A stretch of 64,000 nucleotides of DNA from Flagellimonas myxillae (GTDB lineage Bacteria > Bacteroidota > Bacteroidia > Flavobacteriales > Flavobacteriaceae): contig NZ_JAMFLY010000001.1 in assembly GCF_023502235.1 (NCBI RefSeq), positions 930,001 to 994,000 on the forward strand, written 5' to 3'. Position 1 is the first letter of the stretch, and the number at the start of each line of letters is the position of its first letter. Below, piece by piece: positions 55,394 to 64,000 of this stretch. The position numbers were made by a program, and so were the translations under genes. The notes under the pieces were generated by a model that did not search any database, was not told the DNA's origin, and saw only the letters and a list, made by a program, of their open reading frames with translations.

Positions 55394-56596
55394 ATGCCTG
55401 GATTTGAACTTTTTGGGGAGCAAGAACGAAAACAAGTAAACGATGTCTTGGACTCTGGAGTGTTGATGCGATACGGTTTTGACGGCATGCGCAACGAACA
55501 TTGGAAGGCCAAGGAACTGGAGGCTGCCCTTTCGGAAAAAATGCAATCCGACCATGTACATTTGGTAAGTAGTGGTACAGCGGCTTTAACCGTAGCCTTG
55601 GCAAGCGCCGGGGTTGGCGCTGGAGATGAGGTTATCATGCCCACTTTTACTTTTGTGGCCAGTTTTGAATCCATCCTGGCATTGGGAGCAATTCCCATTT
55701 TGGTCGATGTGGACGATACCCTGACCTTAGATCCAAAGGCAGTTCAACAGGCCATCACGCCCAAAACCAGGGTGATCATGTCAGTGCACATGTGCGGGTC
55801 AATGGCAAACTTGGATGCACTGCAAGCCATTTGTGACCAACATGGGCTATTGTTGTTGGAAGACGCCTGTCAGGCTATTGGGGCGACCTATAGCGGAAAA
55901 CCATTGGGAAGCATTGGCGATTTGGGATGTTTTTCTTTTGATTATGTAAAGACCATTACCTGTGGAGAAGGTGGTGCGGTATTGACCAACAACGAAGCCT
56001 ATTATCAAAATGCCCATAAATACTCTGACCACGGACATGATCATATCGGCAATGACAGGGGAGCAGAAACGCATCCCTTTTTGGGCTACAATTACCGGAT
56101 TTCTGAGCTAAATGCAGCTGTAGGTTTGGCACAACTCTCCCGCTTGGATGACTTTATCTCGATTCAAAAAAAGAACTATACCATAATGCGAGAGGCTTTG
56201 TCAGCAATCGAAGGCGTTCAGTTCCGGAGCGTTCCCGATGGCGGTGAGGAGAACTATTCCTTCCTTAGTTTCTTCCTTCCTTCGGAAGAACTGGCAAAAA
56301 AAGCCCAAAACGCCCTCGGTGAAGCAAGGGTGGATGGCTGTTTTTATTGGTTCGATAATAATTGGCACTATTACCGCAAATGGGAACACTTGACCCATAA
56401 GAAGTCCTTGGGAAAACTGCCCCAGGAGGTTTTGGAGGCTCTTCCTGATTATGAAAAAGCAGATTTTTCCGCTTCTGACCATTGGGTGGGTCGCAATTTG
56501 TCCTGTTTGATCAAATTGGGTTGGACCGAGCAGGAAGTACACCAGCGGGCCAAAACCATGGCAGAGGTGCTCCAAAACATCATCCAAGGGGCATAA
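55394..56596 (+). CDS. DegT/DnrJ/EryC1/StrS aminotransferase, KdnA-like
   Basis: The 400-residue PLP enzyme has a full fold-type I architecture. The Lys that binds PLP is in DYVKTITCGEGG, with HVHLVSSGTAALT, DEVIMPTFTFVAS and the LLEDACQAIG stretch. The beginning MPGFELFG and the His-rich HGHDHIGNDRGAETHPFLGYNYR resemble KdnA, which makes 8-amino-3,8-dideoxy-Kdo for LPS. Without a nearby kdnB (oxidase) the assignment is only probable. Otherwise it is a general sugar aminotransferase. Confidence 0.78.
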   Translation: MPGFELFGEQERKQVNDVLDSGVLMRYGFDGMRNEHWKAKELEAALSEKMQSDHVHLVSSGTAALTVALASAGVGAGDEVIMPTFTFVASFESILALGAIPILVDVDDTLTLDPKAVQQAITPKTRVIMSVHMCGSMANLDALQAICDQHGLLLLEDACQAIGATYSGKPLGSIGDLGCFSFDYVKTITCGEGGAVLTNNEAYYQNAHKYSDHGHDHIGNDRGAETHPFLGYNYRISELNAAVGLAQLSRLDDFISIQKKNYTIMREALSAIEGVQFRSVPDGGEENYSFLSFFLPSEELAKKAQNALGEARVDGCFYWFDNNWHYYRKWEHLTHKKSLGKLPQEVLEALPDYEKADFSASDHWVGRNLSCLIKLGWTEQEVHQRAKTMAEVLQNIIQGA

Positions 56597-56691
56597 AATT
56601 CCATTTTTTCCACTTTAAGGGTTGTTCTTTTTGCGTTCCATGTCATATTTTCAACTGACCTGTAACTAAAAGGGTAAAGGCAACCATCCAT

Positions 56692-57198
56692 ATGAACAAA
56701 GATTTAGAGCGTACCTTCCTAAATGCGTTGGAAAAGTCCCAGGAAAAGCTGTTCCGTATTTGCTATTCCTACGCAACCAACCCAGAAGAGACCAAGGACT
56801 TATTTCAGGAGGTGTTGATCCATATTTGGAAGGCGCTGCCCAATTTCAAAGGAGATGCGTCCTTATCTACCTGGATGTACCGGATTACCCTCAATGTTGC
56901 ACTCAGATATCGCTCCAACCTGCAAAGGGCCAAAAATCGGATATCCCAAATTGGAAGTATTACCATTGAACAGATTGGGGAGCAGCAAGAAGAAAGCGAA
57001 AGCCGACACAAATTGGACTTGTTGCGGCAATGTGTCAGGAGTCTCAATGAAATTGACAAGGCGGTGATCACCCTGTATCTGGAAGAACTTCCCTATAAAG
57101 AAATCGGAACTGTTTTGGGATTGAAGGAAAACACGGTTGCCGTTCGCGTAAAACGCATCAAAAAGAAATTGTTGAACTGTCTAAACGAAAAATTATGA
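56692..57198 (+). CDS. ECF-type RNA polymerase sigma factor
   Basis: The 168-residue protein has sigma-70 region 2 (LFRICYSYATNPEETKDLFQEVLIHIWKA) and region 4 (LYLEELPYKEIGTVLGLKENTVAVRVKRIKKKL), the layout of ECF sigma factors. The last 4 nt overlap the following membrane-protein gene. It should direct a specific regulon in response to a signal relayed by the neighbour. Confidence 0.92.
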   Translation: MNKDLERTFLNALEKSQEKLFRICYSYATNPEETKDLFQEVLIHIWKALPNFKGDASLSTWMYRITLNVALRYRSNLQRAKNRISQIGSITIEQIGEQQEESESRHKLDLLRQCVRSLNEIDKAVITLYLEELPYKEIGTVLGLKENTVAVRVKRIKKKLLNCLNEKL

Positions 57199-57806
57199 TT
57201 GAGAATGAGTTGATCCAGATTTGGCAGTCCTCGCCAAAGCACGAGCGCATAAAGTTTGAAAAGTCGAAGTTGATGCTGGATGTGCAATCCAAATTAAACA
57301 GTTTTGATAGGGCTGTTAAAAGACGGGATTTCATAGAGATTAGTGTAGCAATACTAATGACCCCTCTTTTTTTATACCAAGTTTATCGGCAGCCCAATTT
57401 ATTGGCAAAAATTGGAGCCATTTGGATTGTGGCCTATATCTTATTTGTTGTTTATAAGCTTCTAAAAGCTAAAAAAGGAAAACCAAGCGAAGCCAGTTCC
57501 TATCTTGAATATTTAAAGGAGAGCAAGAGCTATCTGGAAAAACAAAAGAGATTGATTGAAAGTGTACTGTACTGGTATATTCTTCCTGGTTTAATGGGCT
57601 GCGCGATATTTTTGATTGGCTCTTTGGATTTACTGAATAAAACTTGGCAGGAAATTATTAAAATAAAGAAAGTATGGGTTGGCCTGTCGTCATTTATTGG
57701 GGTTGGTGTATTCACATACTGGTTAAATAAAAGGGCGGTCAAAAAAGAATTTATTCCCAGATTGGAGAGGGTAGACGAGTTGATACGGTTAATGGAGGAA
57801 GAATAG
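57195..57806 (+). CDS. Membrane protein, possible anti-sigma partner
   Basis: The 203-residue protein has a soluble N-terminal 45 residues (LIQIWQSSPKHERIKFEKSKL), then about four membrane helices in two pairs, and a short basic end. It is translationally coupled to the sigma factor (ATGA overlap). Anti-sigma factors of ECF sigmas have this arrangement, but the sequence shows no zinc-binding HxxxCxxC motif, so the role is inference. Confidence 0.68.
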   Translation: MIENELIQIWQSSPKHERIKFEKSKLMLDVQSKLNSFDRAVKRRDFIEISVAILMTPLFLYQVYRQPNLLAKIGAIWIVAYILFVVYKLLKAKKGKPSEASSYLEYLKESKSYLEKQKRLIESVLYWYILPGLMGCAIFLIGSLDLLNKTWQEIIKIKKVWVGLSSFIGVGVFTYWLNKRAVKKEFIPRLERVDELIRLMEEE

Positions 57807-57853
57807 CACACCTGGAAAATAGGGTAGGTGTTTTATATGCTTAGGTTATGGGG

Positions 57854-57923
57854 CAAACTTCCAAATTCCAAAATCCAAAGGCTAAAGTCCAAAAATCAAA
57901 TCTCAGAAGTCAGATATCTGAAT
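57854..57923. repeat. Degenerate heptamer repeat after the sigma operon
   Basis: Units CCAAATT, CCAAAAT, CCAAAGG, CTAAAGT, CCAAAAA, TCAAATC, TCAGAAG, TCAGATA and so on, in 7-bp register. The gap up to ribB (57961) continues with AT-rich sequence. Confidence 0.7.
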
Positions 57924-57960
57924 TGTGAATACCCAAAGTTCAAAATCTAAAACTTAACAA

Positions 57961-59088
57961 TTAGTAGCCGACATACTCCACAATCTCAAGTCCATAGCCA
58001 ACCATACCCACTCGTCGGGTTTGTCTTGAATTGGTCAATAACCTGATTTTGGAGATATCCAAGTCGTGAAGTATTTGTGCCCCAATACCGAAATCTTTAG
58101 TGTCCATGTCAATTTTTGGCGCCTTCATGATACCCTGGCTCTGTAGTTTTTTCAATTCGGCCAAACGTCCGAGTAAATTCATGCGCTGGTTGCCCTGATT
58201 TATAAAAATCATCGCACCTTTTTCTTCAGCATTGATGGCATCGAACATGTGTTGCAAGCGTTCATCGGGATTGTTGGTGAGGGTGCCCAACATGTCATTG
58301 TTCACCAAAGTGGAGTTGATTCGGGTCAATACCGGTTCTCCGGAATTCCAATGTCCTTTGGTCAAAGCAATGTGAACTTGATCATTGGTGGTCTGTTTAT
58401 AGGCCCGGAGACGAAAATCCCCAAATCGGGTTTTAATGTCAAAAGCTTCCTTGCGTTCGATCAAGCTATCATGTTCCATACGATAGGCAATCAAGTCCTC
58501 GATGGAAACAATCTTAAGATCAAACTTTTTGGCCACTTCCTGGAGCTGTGGCAATCGTGCCATGGAGCCGTCCTCATTCATGATTTCCACAATAACACCT
58601 GCCGGCTTAAGATCCGCCAAGCGAGCAAAATCGATGGCAGCCTCCGTATGTCCGGTTCGCCTCAACACGCCACCTTCCTTGGCGATCAAAGGAAATATAT
58701 GCCCCGGTCTTGCCAAATCATGCGGTTTGGTGCCTTGTTCAGTGAGCGCTATAATGGTTTTAGCCCTATCCCCGGCAGAAATTCCAGTAGTAACCCCATT
58801 ACCGCGTAAATCCACCGATACGGTAAAGGCAGTTTCCAGCGGGTCAGAGTTGTGGGAGACCATCTTATGAAGTCCGAGGTCTTCGCAACGCCCTTCGGTA
58901 AGAGGAACGCATATAAGCCCCCGACCGTGGGTGGCCATAAAATTGACCGTTTCAGGGGTGATCAGTTCAGCGGCAGCCAGAAAATCACCTTCATTTTCAC
59001 GATTCTCATCATCAACCACAATGATTACCTTCCCCTGTCTGATGTCCTCTATGGCCTCTTCTATGGTGTTGAGTTGCGTTTTGCCCAT
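57961..59088 (-). CDS. ribB: 3,4-dihydroxy-2-butanone-4-phosphate synthase with degenerate GTP cyclohydrolase domain
   Basis: The 375-residue protein has an active RibB domain (1-205): VVDDENRENEGDF, the ATHGRGLICVPL loop and RPGHIFPL with catalytic residues, needed for riboflavin synthesis. The C-terminal half has the RibA (GTP cyclohydrolase II) fold, but the metal-binding cysteines are gone: where RibA has SECL and RCDCG, this protein has NSTL and TLTNNP, and the RQEGRGIGL loop reads NQGNQRMNLL. It should make only the RibB product. It is the last gene of the ftsK-lolA-lptG operon (21-nt gap). Confidence 0.9.
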   Translation of the reverse strand: MGKTQLNTIEEAIEDIRQGKVIIVVDDENRENEGDFLAAAELITPETVNFMATHGRGLICVPLTEGRCEDLGLHKMVSHNSDPLETAFTVSVDLRGNGVTTGISAGDRAKTIIALTEQGTKPHDLARPGHIFPLIAKEGGVLRRTGHTEAAIDFARLADLKPAGVIVEIMNEDGSMARLPQLQEVAKKFDLKIVSIEDLIAYRMEHDSLIERKEAFDIKTRFGDFRLRAYKQTTNDQVHIALTKGHWNSGEPVLTRINSTLVNNDMLGTLTNNPDERLQHMFDAINAEEKGAMIFINQGNQRMNLLGRLAELKKLQSQGIMKAPKIDMDTKDFGIGAQILHDLDISKIRLLTNSRQTRRVGMVGYGLEIVEYVGY

Positions 59089-59109
59089 TATTGGTCAGCT
59101 TTTAAGACT

Positions 59110-61077
59110 CTAGCTATTTGAGTTTTTAAGAATAAGAATTAAATGATTGTTGGTTTCAGCTATCTGTTGAAGTTTAAAAGCTACGTCATCTTCACTTTTC
59201 CTCTCTCTTTTCAGAAACTCCCAAATCATAATAATTAAATCAATGAATGATGTTCTATTATTGGTCCAGTGTTTATTGCCTTTATTCAAATACTCATCCA
59301 ATTCTGATGCTTCTAAAATTGGGTAGTTTGTAATTTGATTGAAAATTATTCCAGATTCGTCTTCTTTGCTGATTTGGCTCAGCGAATCTACGTTTCTCCT
59401 GTGAATGGACATAAATTCGGCGATATTGGAATTGTTCAAATTGTTTTTATGGTTCTTGATGAATTCAAGCGAATCCACTAACAGTCCAAGTTCATCCTCA
59501 GTCAAGGTTGAGGTGCTTTCTTCCAGATTAAACTCTCGTAAATCATCCAATTTAATGGATTTTGGATCTTCTGCCTTATCCGATTTTTGAGCCTTACGAA
59601 AGAGTGCCCCAATACGACTAAGAAGATTGCCGTCACCCATCAACCCTCGATCTGCCGTTGCCCTTTTGGTGAGCAAAATCCCCAATGGCAACATGATCAG
59701 TGTGGACAACCAAGCTCCAAGTGCTGGGTGGACGTTGCCTTCCTTGGAATAGTTCCCTGCAAAAACCCCGATGAAATAATAGGCCAAAAACAACATGATC
59801 GCGATAACCATAGGCAATCCCAAACCACCTTTTCTGATGATGGCTCCCAGTGGAGCACCAACAAAAAACAAGATGATACAAGAGAATGCCAAGGCGTATT
59901 TTTTGTGAAGGGACAGAATATGGCTATTGTAAAACTTAAAGCGTTTTTGGAGTTCCTCCTTTTTTCCGATCACCGTGGTCAAAATTCCCTTGGTCGAAGT
60001 CCTAGCAGAGCTCAACACCTGCATTTGCTGCCATTGCTCTAGAGTATTGATAAACTCCTTTAGGGTTGAGATACTATCGTATTGTGCCTTTTTCTTATCG
60101 GTAATTCCTTTTCTGGACTCAGTGATTTCCCTCGTAGTCTTTATACTGTCCTCCACTTTGGGCGTGGGAAATGCTCCCATCCGAGTAATAATGTTCTTGG
60201 AGAAGGCCTCTACCTTTTCCAAATTGTTTTTGCCCAAGGAATCGATATCCTTCACCAAGCGGAACACATTTTTCATTTTGTCCGTGGTTATGTTTCCGTC
60301 TTCCTCCAAATCCTGGTTGTTAAGCTCGGAAATATCGATATTTATGGTATAGGTCTCGAACTGGGCTTTGGCAAAAGGATGCTTCCTTTTTTCCTTACTG
60401 TTCTTGGGTTTCAGCTCTTCGTAATAGTTACCATCCTTCAACACCAACTGGATAATATCGGAGTCCTCGCTACTGATCAGTTCACCAGATTTGGCCTTGA
60501 TAACCGTGTTGTTGATCGCTTGTTTGGTTTTCTTGTGGATGATCACATTGTCCAGAAATCGGTCTTGCTCTCCATATTTTCGCTCCACTTTAATGTTCAT
60601 GCCCTCGCCGGTTCCTTCGAAATCACTAAACACCCCTTCCGTTATGGCCGCAGCGGGCTTTACCTTGGCAATATTACGCCTAAGGTTGAACATCTTTTGT
60701 TCAGATTTTGGGATGATGTTGTTCGCAAAGAAGAAAGTGACAACGCCCAGAAAGAGCACAAAGACGATCAAACTTCGCATCCCGCGCTGTAACGAAATCC
60801 CGGATGCCTTCATGGCAGCGAACTCGTAGTTTTCCGCAAAGGTTCCAAAAGTAAGTATAGAGGACAAGAGCACCGTCAGTGGCAGCACTTTATCCACCAG
60901 GGTTGGGATAAAGTAAAAAATGAACTTGGCAATAATCACTATGCCAAGTCCTTTTCCCGCCAAGTCATCTATAAAAAGCCATATTCCTTGAAAAATGAAT
61001 ATGACGATAAGGATGCAAAAGGAGCTAAAGAAATTATAGAGAAACCTATATAATATATACCGGTCAAGTATCTTCAA
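59110..61077 (-). CDS. lptG: LptF/LptG family permease
   Basis: The 655-residue inner-membrane protein has the YjgP/YjgQ fold: three N-terminal membrane helices, a large periplasmic beta-jellyroll domain (about 130-330) and three C-terminal helices (FFVGAPLGAIIRKGG). With LptF and LptB2 it extracts LPS. The chain has about 140 extra charged residues after the last helix, which is common in Bacteroidetes. It starts 4 nt after lolA and is followed by ribB. Confidence 0.88.
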   Translation of the reverse strand: MKILDRYILYRFLYNFFSSFCILIVIFIFQGIWLFIDDLAGKGLGIVIIAKFIFYFIPTLVDKVLPLTVLLSSILTFGTFAENYEFAAMKASGISLQRGMRSLIVFVLFLGVVTFFFANNIIPKSEQKMFNLRRNIAKVKPAAAITEGVFSDFEGTGEGMNIKVERKYGEQDRFLDNVIIHKKTKQAINNTVIKAKSGELISSEDSDIIQLVLKDGNYYEELKPKNSKEKRKHPFAKAQFETYTINIDISELNNQDLEEDGNITTDKMKNVFRLVKDIDSLGKNNLEKVEAFSKNIITRMGAFPTPKVEDSIKTTREITESRKGITDKKKAQYDSISTLKEFINTLEQWQQMQVLSSARTSTKGILTTVIGKKEELQKRFKFYNSHILSLHKKYALAFSCIILFFVGAPLGAIIRKGGLGLPMVIAIMLFLAYYFIGVFAGNYSKEGNVHPALGAWLSTLIMLPLGILLTKRATADRGLMGDGNLLSRIGALFRKAQKSDKAEDPKSIKLDDLREFNLEESTSTLTEDELGLLVDSLEFIKNHKNNLNNSNIAEFMSIHRRNVDSLSQISKEDESGIIFNQITNYPILEASELDEYLNKGNKHWTNNRTSFIDLIIMIWEFLKRERKSEDDVAFKLQQIAETNNHLILILKNSNS

Positions 61078-61080
61078 TGC

Positions 61081-61728
61081 CTAGTTTCTTATGATGTAAT
61101 ACCCGTCGTCCTCGTATTTTTTCGCGTTAAAGGTAAACAGTGTACTTGACAATGGTTGGTTGGTTTTGAAAGAATTAACGGTAATCGTGGTTTTTGTGCT
61201 GTTCTTTCCGGTTTGGATAAGCTTGTAGATGTGTTTGGTGCCCATATCCACACCCAATAAGATGGACTTTATCTCGGTGTTGGAATCGATAGGGGTCAAC
61301 TTCACATATTGTATTTTTCGTCCCCCTACATTTTGAAGGATATCCCAGGCATAGTTATGCCCCGACCTGTAAAAGGTCAACATTTTGGAAGGGGTAATAT
61401 TGTTCTCGTCCTCAGCAATCGCGTCGATGGTCACCTCTTCATTTTCGGGAACGATGGTATAGACCTTGGAACCATCGCTCATGACCTGTGCGCCTAAATA
61501 ATCCAGCAGATAGTTGTCTCCGCTGAGGGTTACATTTCCATTGGATTCCTGATTGAGGTTGGCCTCAGTATTTTCGAGACCGTAGCTAAAGTCTATATAG
61601 ATGTTGTCATAGCTTGTTGCCTTTGCATATACCTCTTCCAAAAGCGCTTTGGCTTTGGAAGCATTCTGGGCGTTTGCTATAAATCCGATGGTAAAAAGTC
61701 CGATAAAGAGAAATAATCTTCTGAACAT
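61081..61728 (-). CDS. lolA: Outer-membrane lipoprotein carrier LolA
   Basis: About 215 residues from the ATG at 61728, which gives a signal peptide (FRRLFLFIGLFTIGFIANAQ). The rest is a LolA-type half-barrel that carries lipoproteins across the periplasm: YTIVPENEEVTI near 90 and SKMLTFYRSGHNYAWDIL. A longer reading frame adds 40 residues that overlap ftsK and are unlikely. It sits between ftsK (4-nt gap) and lptG. Confidence 0.9.
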   Translation of the reverse strand: MFRRLFLFIGLFTIGFIANAQNASKAKALLEEVYAKATSYDNIYIDFSYGLENTEANLNQESNGNVTLSGDNYLLDYLGAQVMSDGSKVYTIVPENEEVTIDAIAEDENNITPSKMLTFYRSGHNYAWDILQNVGGRKIQYVKLTPIDSNTEIKSILLGVDMGTKHIYKLIQTGKNSTKTTITVNSFKTNQPLSSTLFTFNAKKYEDDGYYIIRN

Positions 61729-61732
61729 GGTA

Positions 61733-64000
61733 TTATTTTGTTTCATTTTCCAATAATTGTTCCAGGGCAAATATGTCGGGGACCAAAACCTGTCTGGCCT
61801 TACTACCTTCAAAAGGCCCCACGATACCGGCGGCCTCCAATTGATCAATGATTCTTCCGGCCCTGTTATATCCTAATTTTAATTTTCGTTGGATGAGCGA
61901 TGCGGAACCTTGCTGGGCATTTACAATGACTTCTGCCGCTTCTCGGAACATGGCATCCCTGTCCGCAATGTCATAATCAATCCCCGTGCCAGAATCCTCA
62001 CCTACATACTCTGGCAGTAAATGGGCGTCTGGATAGGCTCGCTGTGAACCGATGTACTCCGTAATTTTTGCCACCTCGGGCGTATCCACAAAGGCACACT
62101 GCAGTCGGGTGACATCATTTCCTTGGGTGAACAACATATCCCCTCTACCAATAAGTTGGTCCGCGCCTTGGGTGTCCAAAATAGTTCTGGAGTCAATTTT
62201 TGAGGTTACCCGAAACGCAATCCGAGCGGGGAAGTTGGCCTTGATAATCCCTGTAATAACATTGACCGAAGGCCTTTGTGTTGCAATGATCAGGTGGATG
62301 CCAATGGCCCTGGCCAATTGGGCCAAGCGCGCAATAGGAGCTTCTACCTCCTTGCCGGCCGTCATAATCAGGTCGGCAAACTCATCGATCACCAAAACAA
62401 TATAGGGCAGGAACTTGTGTCCGTCGTTCGGATTCAGTTTTCTCGCCTTGAATTTGACGTTATATTCTTTAATGTTACGGACCATGGCTGTCTTCAACAG
62501 CTCGTATCGGTTGTCCATTTCAATACAAAGCGAATTCAGGGTGTTGATTACTTTGGTATTGTCCGTGATAATGGCATCCTCAGAATCAGGGAGTTTGGCC
62601 AAGAAATGCCGTTCAATTTTGTTGTATAGCGTTAGTTCCACCTTTTTAGGGTCCACCAAAACAAACTTGATTTCTGCCGGGTGCTTTTTATACAAGAGCG
62701 AGGTAATCACTGCGTTCAATCCTACGGATTTACCTTGCCCGGTAGCCCCGGCCATAAGCATGTGCGGCATTTTGGCCAGATCCACGACAAAGGTTTCATT
62801 GCTGATGGTCTTTCCAAAGGCAATGGGCAATTCCATCTCGGCCTTTTGAAACTTGTTGGAAGCGATTACCGAACGCATGGAGACCACAGAGGCATTTTTG
62901 TTGGGCACCTCGATACCGATGGTACCCTTACCTGGAATCGGAGCAATTATCCGAATTCCTAAGGCTGCCAAGGACAGGGCTATATCGTCTTCAAGATTTT
63001 TGATCTTGGAAATCCGGACTCCTGCCTCTGGAACAATTTCGTAGAGGGTAACAGTGGGCCCGATAGTGGCCTTTATTTGGGCAATACCGATCTTATAGTT
63101 TTTGAGGGTACTTACAATTCGGTTTTTGTTTTCCTCGAGTTCTTCTTGGTTGATGGTAATGCCACTTGCGGCCCCATGGGGTTCCAAGAGGTCAATGATC
63201 GGGAATTTGTAGTTGCCCAATTCCAACTTGGGGTCGAATTCCCCAAAATCCTTCACCAATTTCTCCGCCTTGATGTCCTTCTCTTCCTTTTCCTCTTTTA
63301 CGGCCTCAACCTTTAGGTCAATTTCGGGTTCTTCTTCGGGTAGGTTAACATCCAATCCAGCTTCCGGCCTAAGAGGGGGGATGTCCTTTTTATGGGTGTA
63401 GGTATCAACGAGTACAGGTTCCTCTTCGGCACTTAATTCTATACTGTTTTCAGTGGTGTCCACAACCGGAGTAGGGGATTCCTTCTTTTTAAAATCCGAT
63501 TTCAGGCTTTCCCTTTGCTTCCTAAAATAGTTGCCGATACCTTCTGGGCTAAAGTTGAATAGCCGAACCAAAATGACCGTCAGCATAAAGAGCAAGATCA
63601 AGAAGACGCCAATTTTGCCGGTGTAATCTTGGAGAAAATCGTTCATTTCGTAGCCGATAAGACCCCCTAAAAGCGGTTGCTCCGTAGCAAAGAAACCAAG
63701 CGCACTGGAAACCCAGATGATTCCAATCAATCCCCAAATCCATTTACCCACAAGTCCTCTTCCGTTCAATCCCAAAAAGAGATAAAGCCCGGTAACGGCC
63801 AGGAGTAAAGGGAAAACAAATGAAGCCAAGCCGAAACCTTTGTACATGAAAAAGTGACTGACTGCGGCCCCAAACTTGTTCAGCAGATTGCTGGCCTGTT
63901 CATTACGGTCCCTAAATTCGGAAAGCAGGCTTTGGTCTTCCTGCCAAGTAAAATAGTAGGACATAAAGGAGAAGAACAGGGCAATACTGAACACAATAAG
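61733..64000 (-). CDS. ftsK: DNA translocase FtsK (5' end cut by window edge)
   Basis: The visible 755 codons lack the true start, which lies beyond the window end; the open frame continues to position 64000. It has the N-terminal membrane helices (about four), a charged linker (about 160-270), the RecA-like motor with Walker A GATGQGKSVG and Walker B VLVIDEFADL, and the C-terminal gamma winged-helix domain (SLIQRKLKLGYNRAGRIIDQL) that reads KOPS-type sequences. It pumps chromosome termini during division. It heads the operon ftsK-lolA-lptG-ribB. Confidence 0.97.
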   Translation of the reverse strand, partial: LIVFSIALFFSFMSYYFTWQEDQSLLSEFRDRNEQASNLLNKFGAAVSHFFMYKGFGLASFVFPLLLAVTGLYLFLGLNGRGLVGKWIWGLIGIIWVSSALGFFATEQPLLGGLIGYEMNDFLQDYTGKIGVFLILLFMLTVILVRLFNFSPEGIGNYFRKQRESLKSDFKKKESPTPVVDTTENSIELSAEEEPVLVDTYTHKKDIPPLRPEAGLDVNLPEEEPEIDLKVEAVKEEKEEKDIKAEKLVKDFGEFDPKLELGNYKFPIIDLLEPHGAASGITINQEELEENKNRIVSTLKNYKIGIAQIKATIGPTVTLYEIVPEAGVRISKIKNLEDDIALSLAALGIRIIAPIPGKGTIGIEVPNKNASVVSMRSVIASNKFQKAEMELPIAFGKTISNETFVVDLAKMPHMLMAGATGQGKSVGLNAVITSLLYKKHPAEIKFVLVDPKKVELTLYNKIERHFLAKLPDSEDAIITDNTKVINTLNSLCIEMDNRYELLKTAMVRNIKEYNVKFKARKLNPNDGHKFLPYIVLVIDEFADLIMTAGKEVEAPIARLAQLARAIGIHLIIATQRPSVNVITGIIKANFPARIAFRVTSKIDSRTILDTQGADQLIGRGDMLFTQGNDVTRLQCAFVDTPEVAKITEYIGSQRAYPDAHLLPEYVGEDSGTGIDYDIADRDAMFREAAEVIVNAQQGSASLIQRKLKLGYNRAGRIIDQLEAAGIVGPFEGSKARQVLVPDIFALEQLLENETK

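Noticed and set aside
61728..61848. 40-residue upstream extension of lolA
   Set aside because: It overlaps ftsK and lacks similarity to LolA; the ATG at 61728 gives a proper signal peptide.

Overview
The window is a dense, mostly leading-to-minus-strand stretch of a marine Flavobacteriaceae chromosome, most like Muricauda/Allomuricauda (inference). The clues are promoters with a TAnnTTTG -7 box and TTG at -33, few recognisable Shine-Dalgarno sites, very many lipoproteins with a short lipobox, bacilliredoxin YtxJ, the gene order ftsK-lolA-lptG-ribB, and LytTR and TPR-kinase signalling. I see no phage, insertion sequence or CRISPR array; the region is mainly core chromosome with small accessory islands.

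Layout. 1-7.3 kb: ridA-gntP, clpB, ytxJ, a large lipoprotein and a membrane-protein gene broken by an in-frame stop. 7.3-16.9 kb: glyA, then a signalling block (NarL-type regulator, TPR histidine kinase, two overlapping mini-lipoprotein genes, a LytTR regulator with a degenerate receiver), then a beta-helix lipoprotein, a thioesterase and a glutaminyl cyclase. 17-27.8 kb: SRP RNA, short-chain dehydrogenase, transaldolase-type aldolase, thioredoxin-fold lipoproteins, an ABC-F protein, fasciclin and pheT. 27.8-33.7 kb: leuB-leuA, an RluA pseudouridine synthase preceded by a four-helix-bundle gene, and panB. 34.3-37.1 kb: a compact operon of thioredoxin, ApbE flavin transferase, a mini-lipoprotein ending in GCGCN (DUF4266) and a DUF3570 protein. 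37.1-42.4 kb: sdaA, a 7-bp repeat tract, dnaK and a lipoprotein.

42.4-51.6 kb is a run of minus-strand genes with very small gaps or 4-nt overlaps: a polysaccharide-degradation set (phosphatase/nuclease fold, SGNH esterase, alpha/beta hydrolase, GH5-like glycosidase), DUF1287, then modA-TOBE-modB-modC for molybdate uptake, a lipoprotein subclass B1 metallo-beta-lactamase and rluF. 51.8-57.8 kb: small accessory genes, tRNA-Ser(TGA), a TSUP exporter, a KdnA-like aminotransferase and an ECF sigma factor with a membrane partner. 58-64 kb: ftsK (cut by the window edge), lolA, lptG and ribB with a dead cyclohydrolase domain.

Most worth following up: the thioredoxin-ApbE-DUF4266-DUF3570 operon, a probable uncharacterised extracytoplasmic redox system; the beta-lactamase inside a molybdate operon; and a family of 7-bp tandem repeats (YCAANNN) in several intergenic regions, with related inverted repeats flanking the four-helix-bundle gene.
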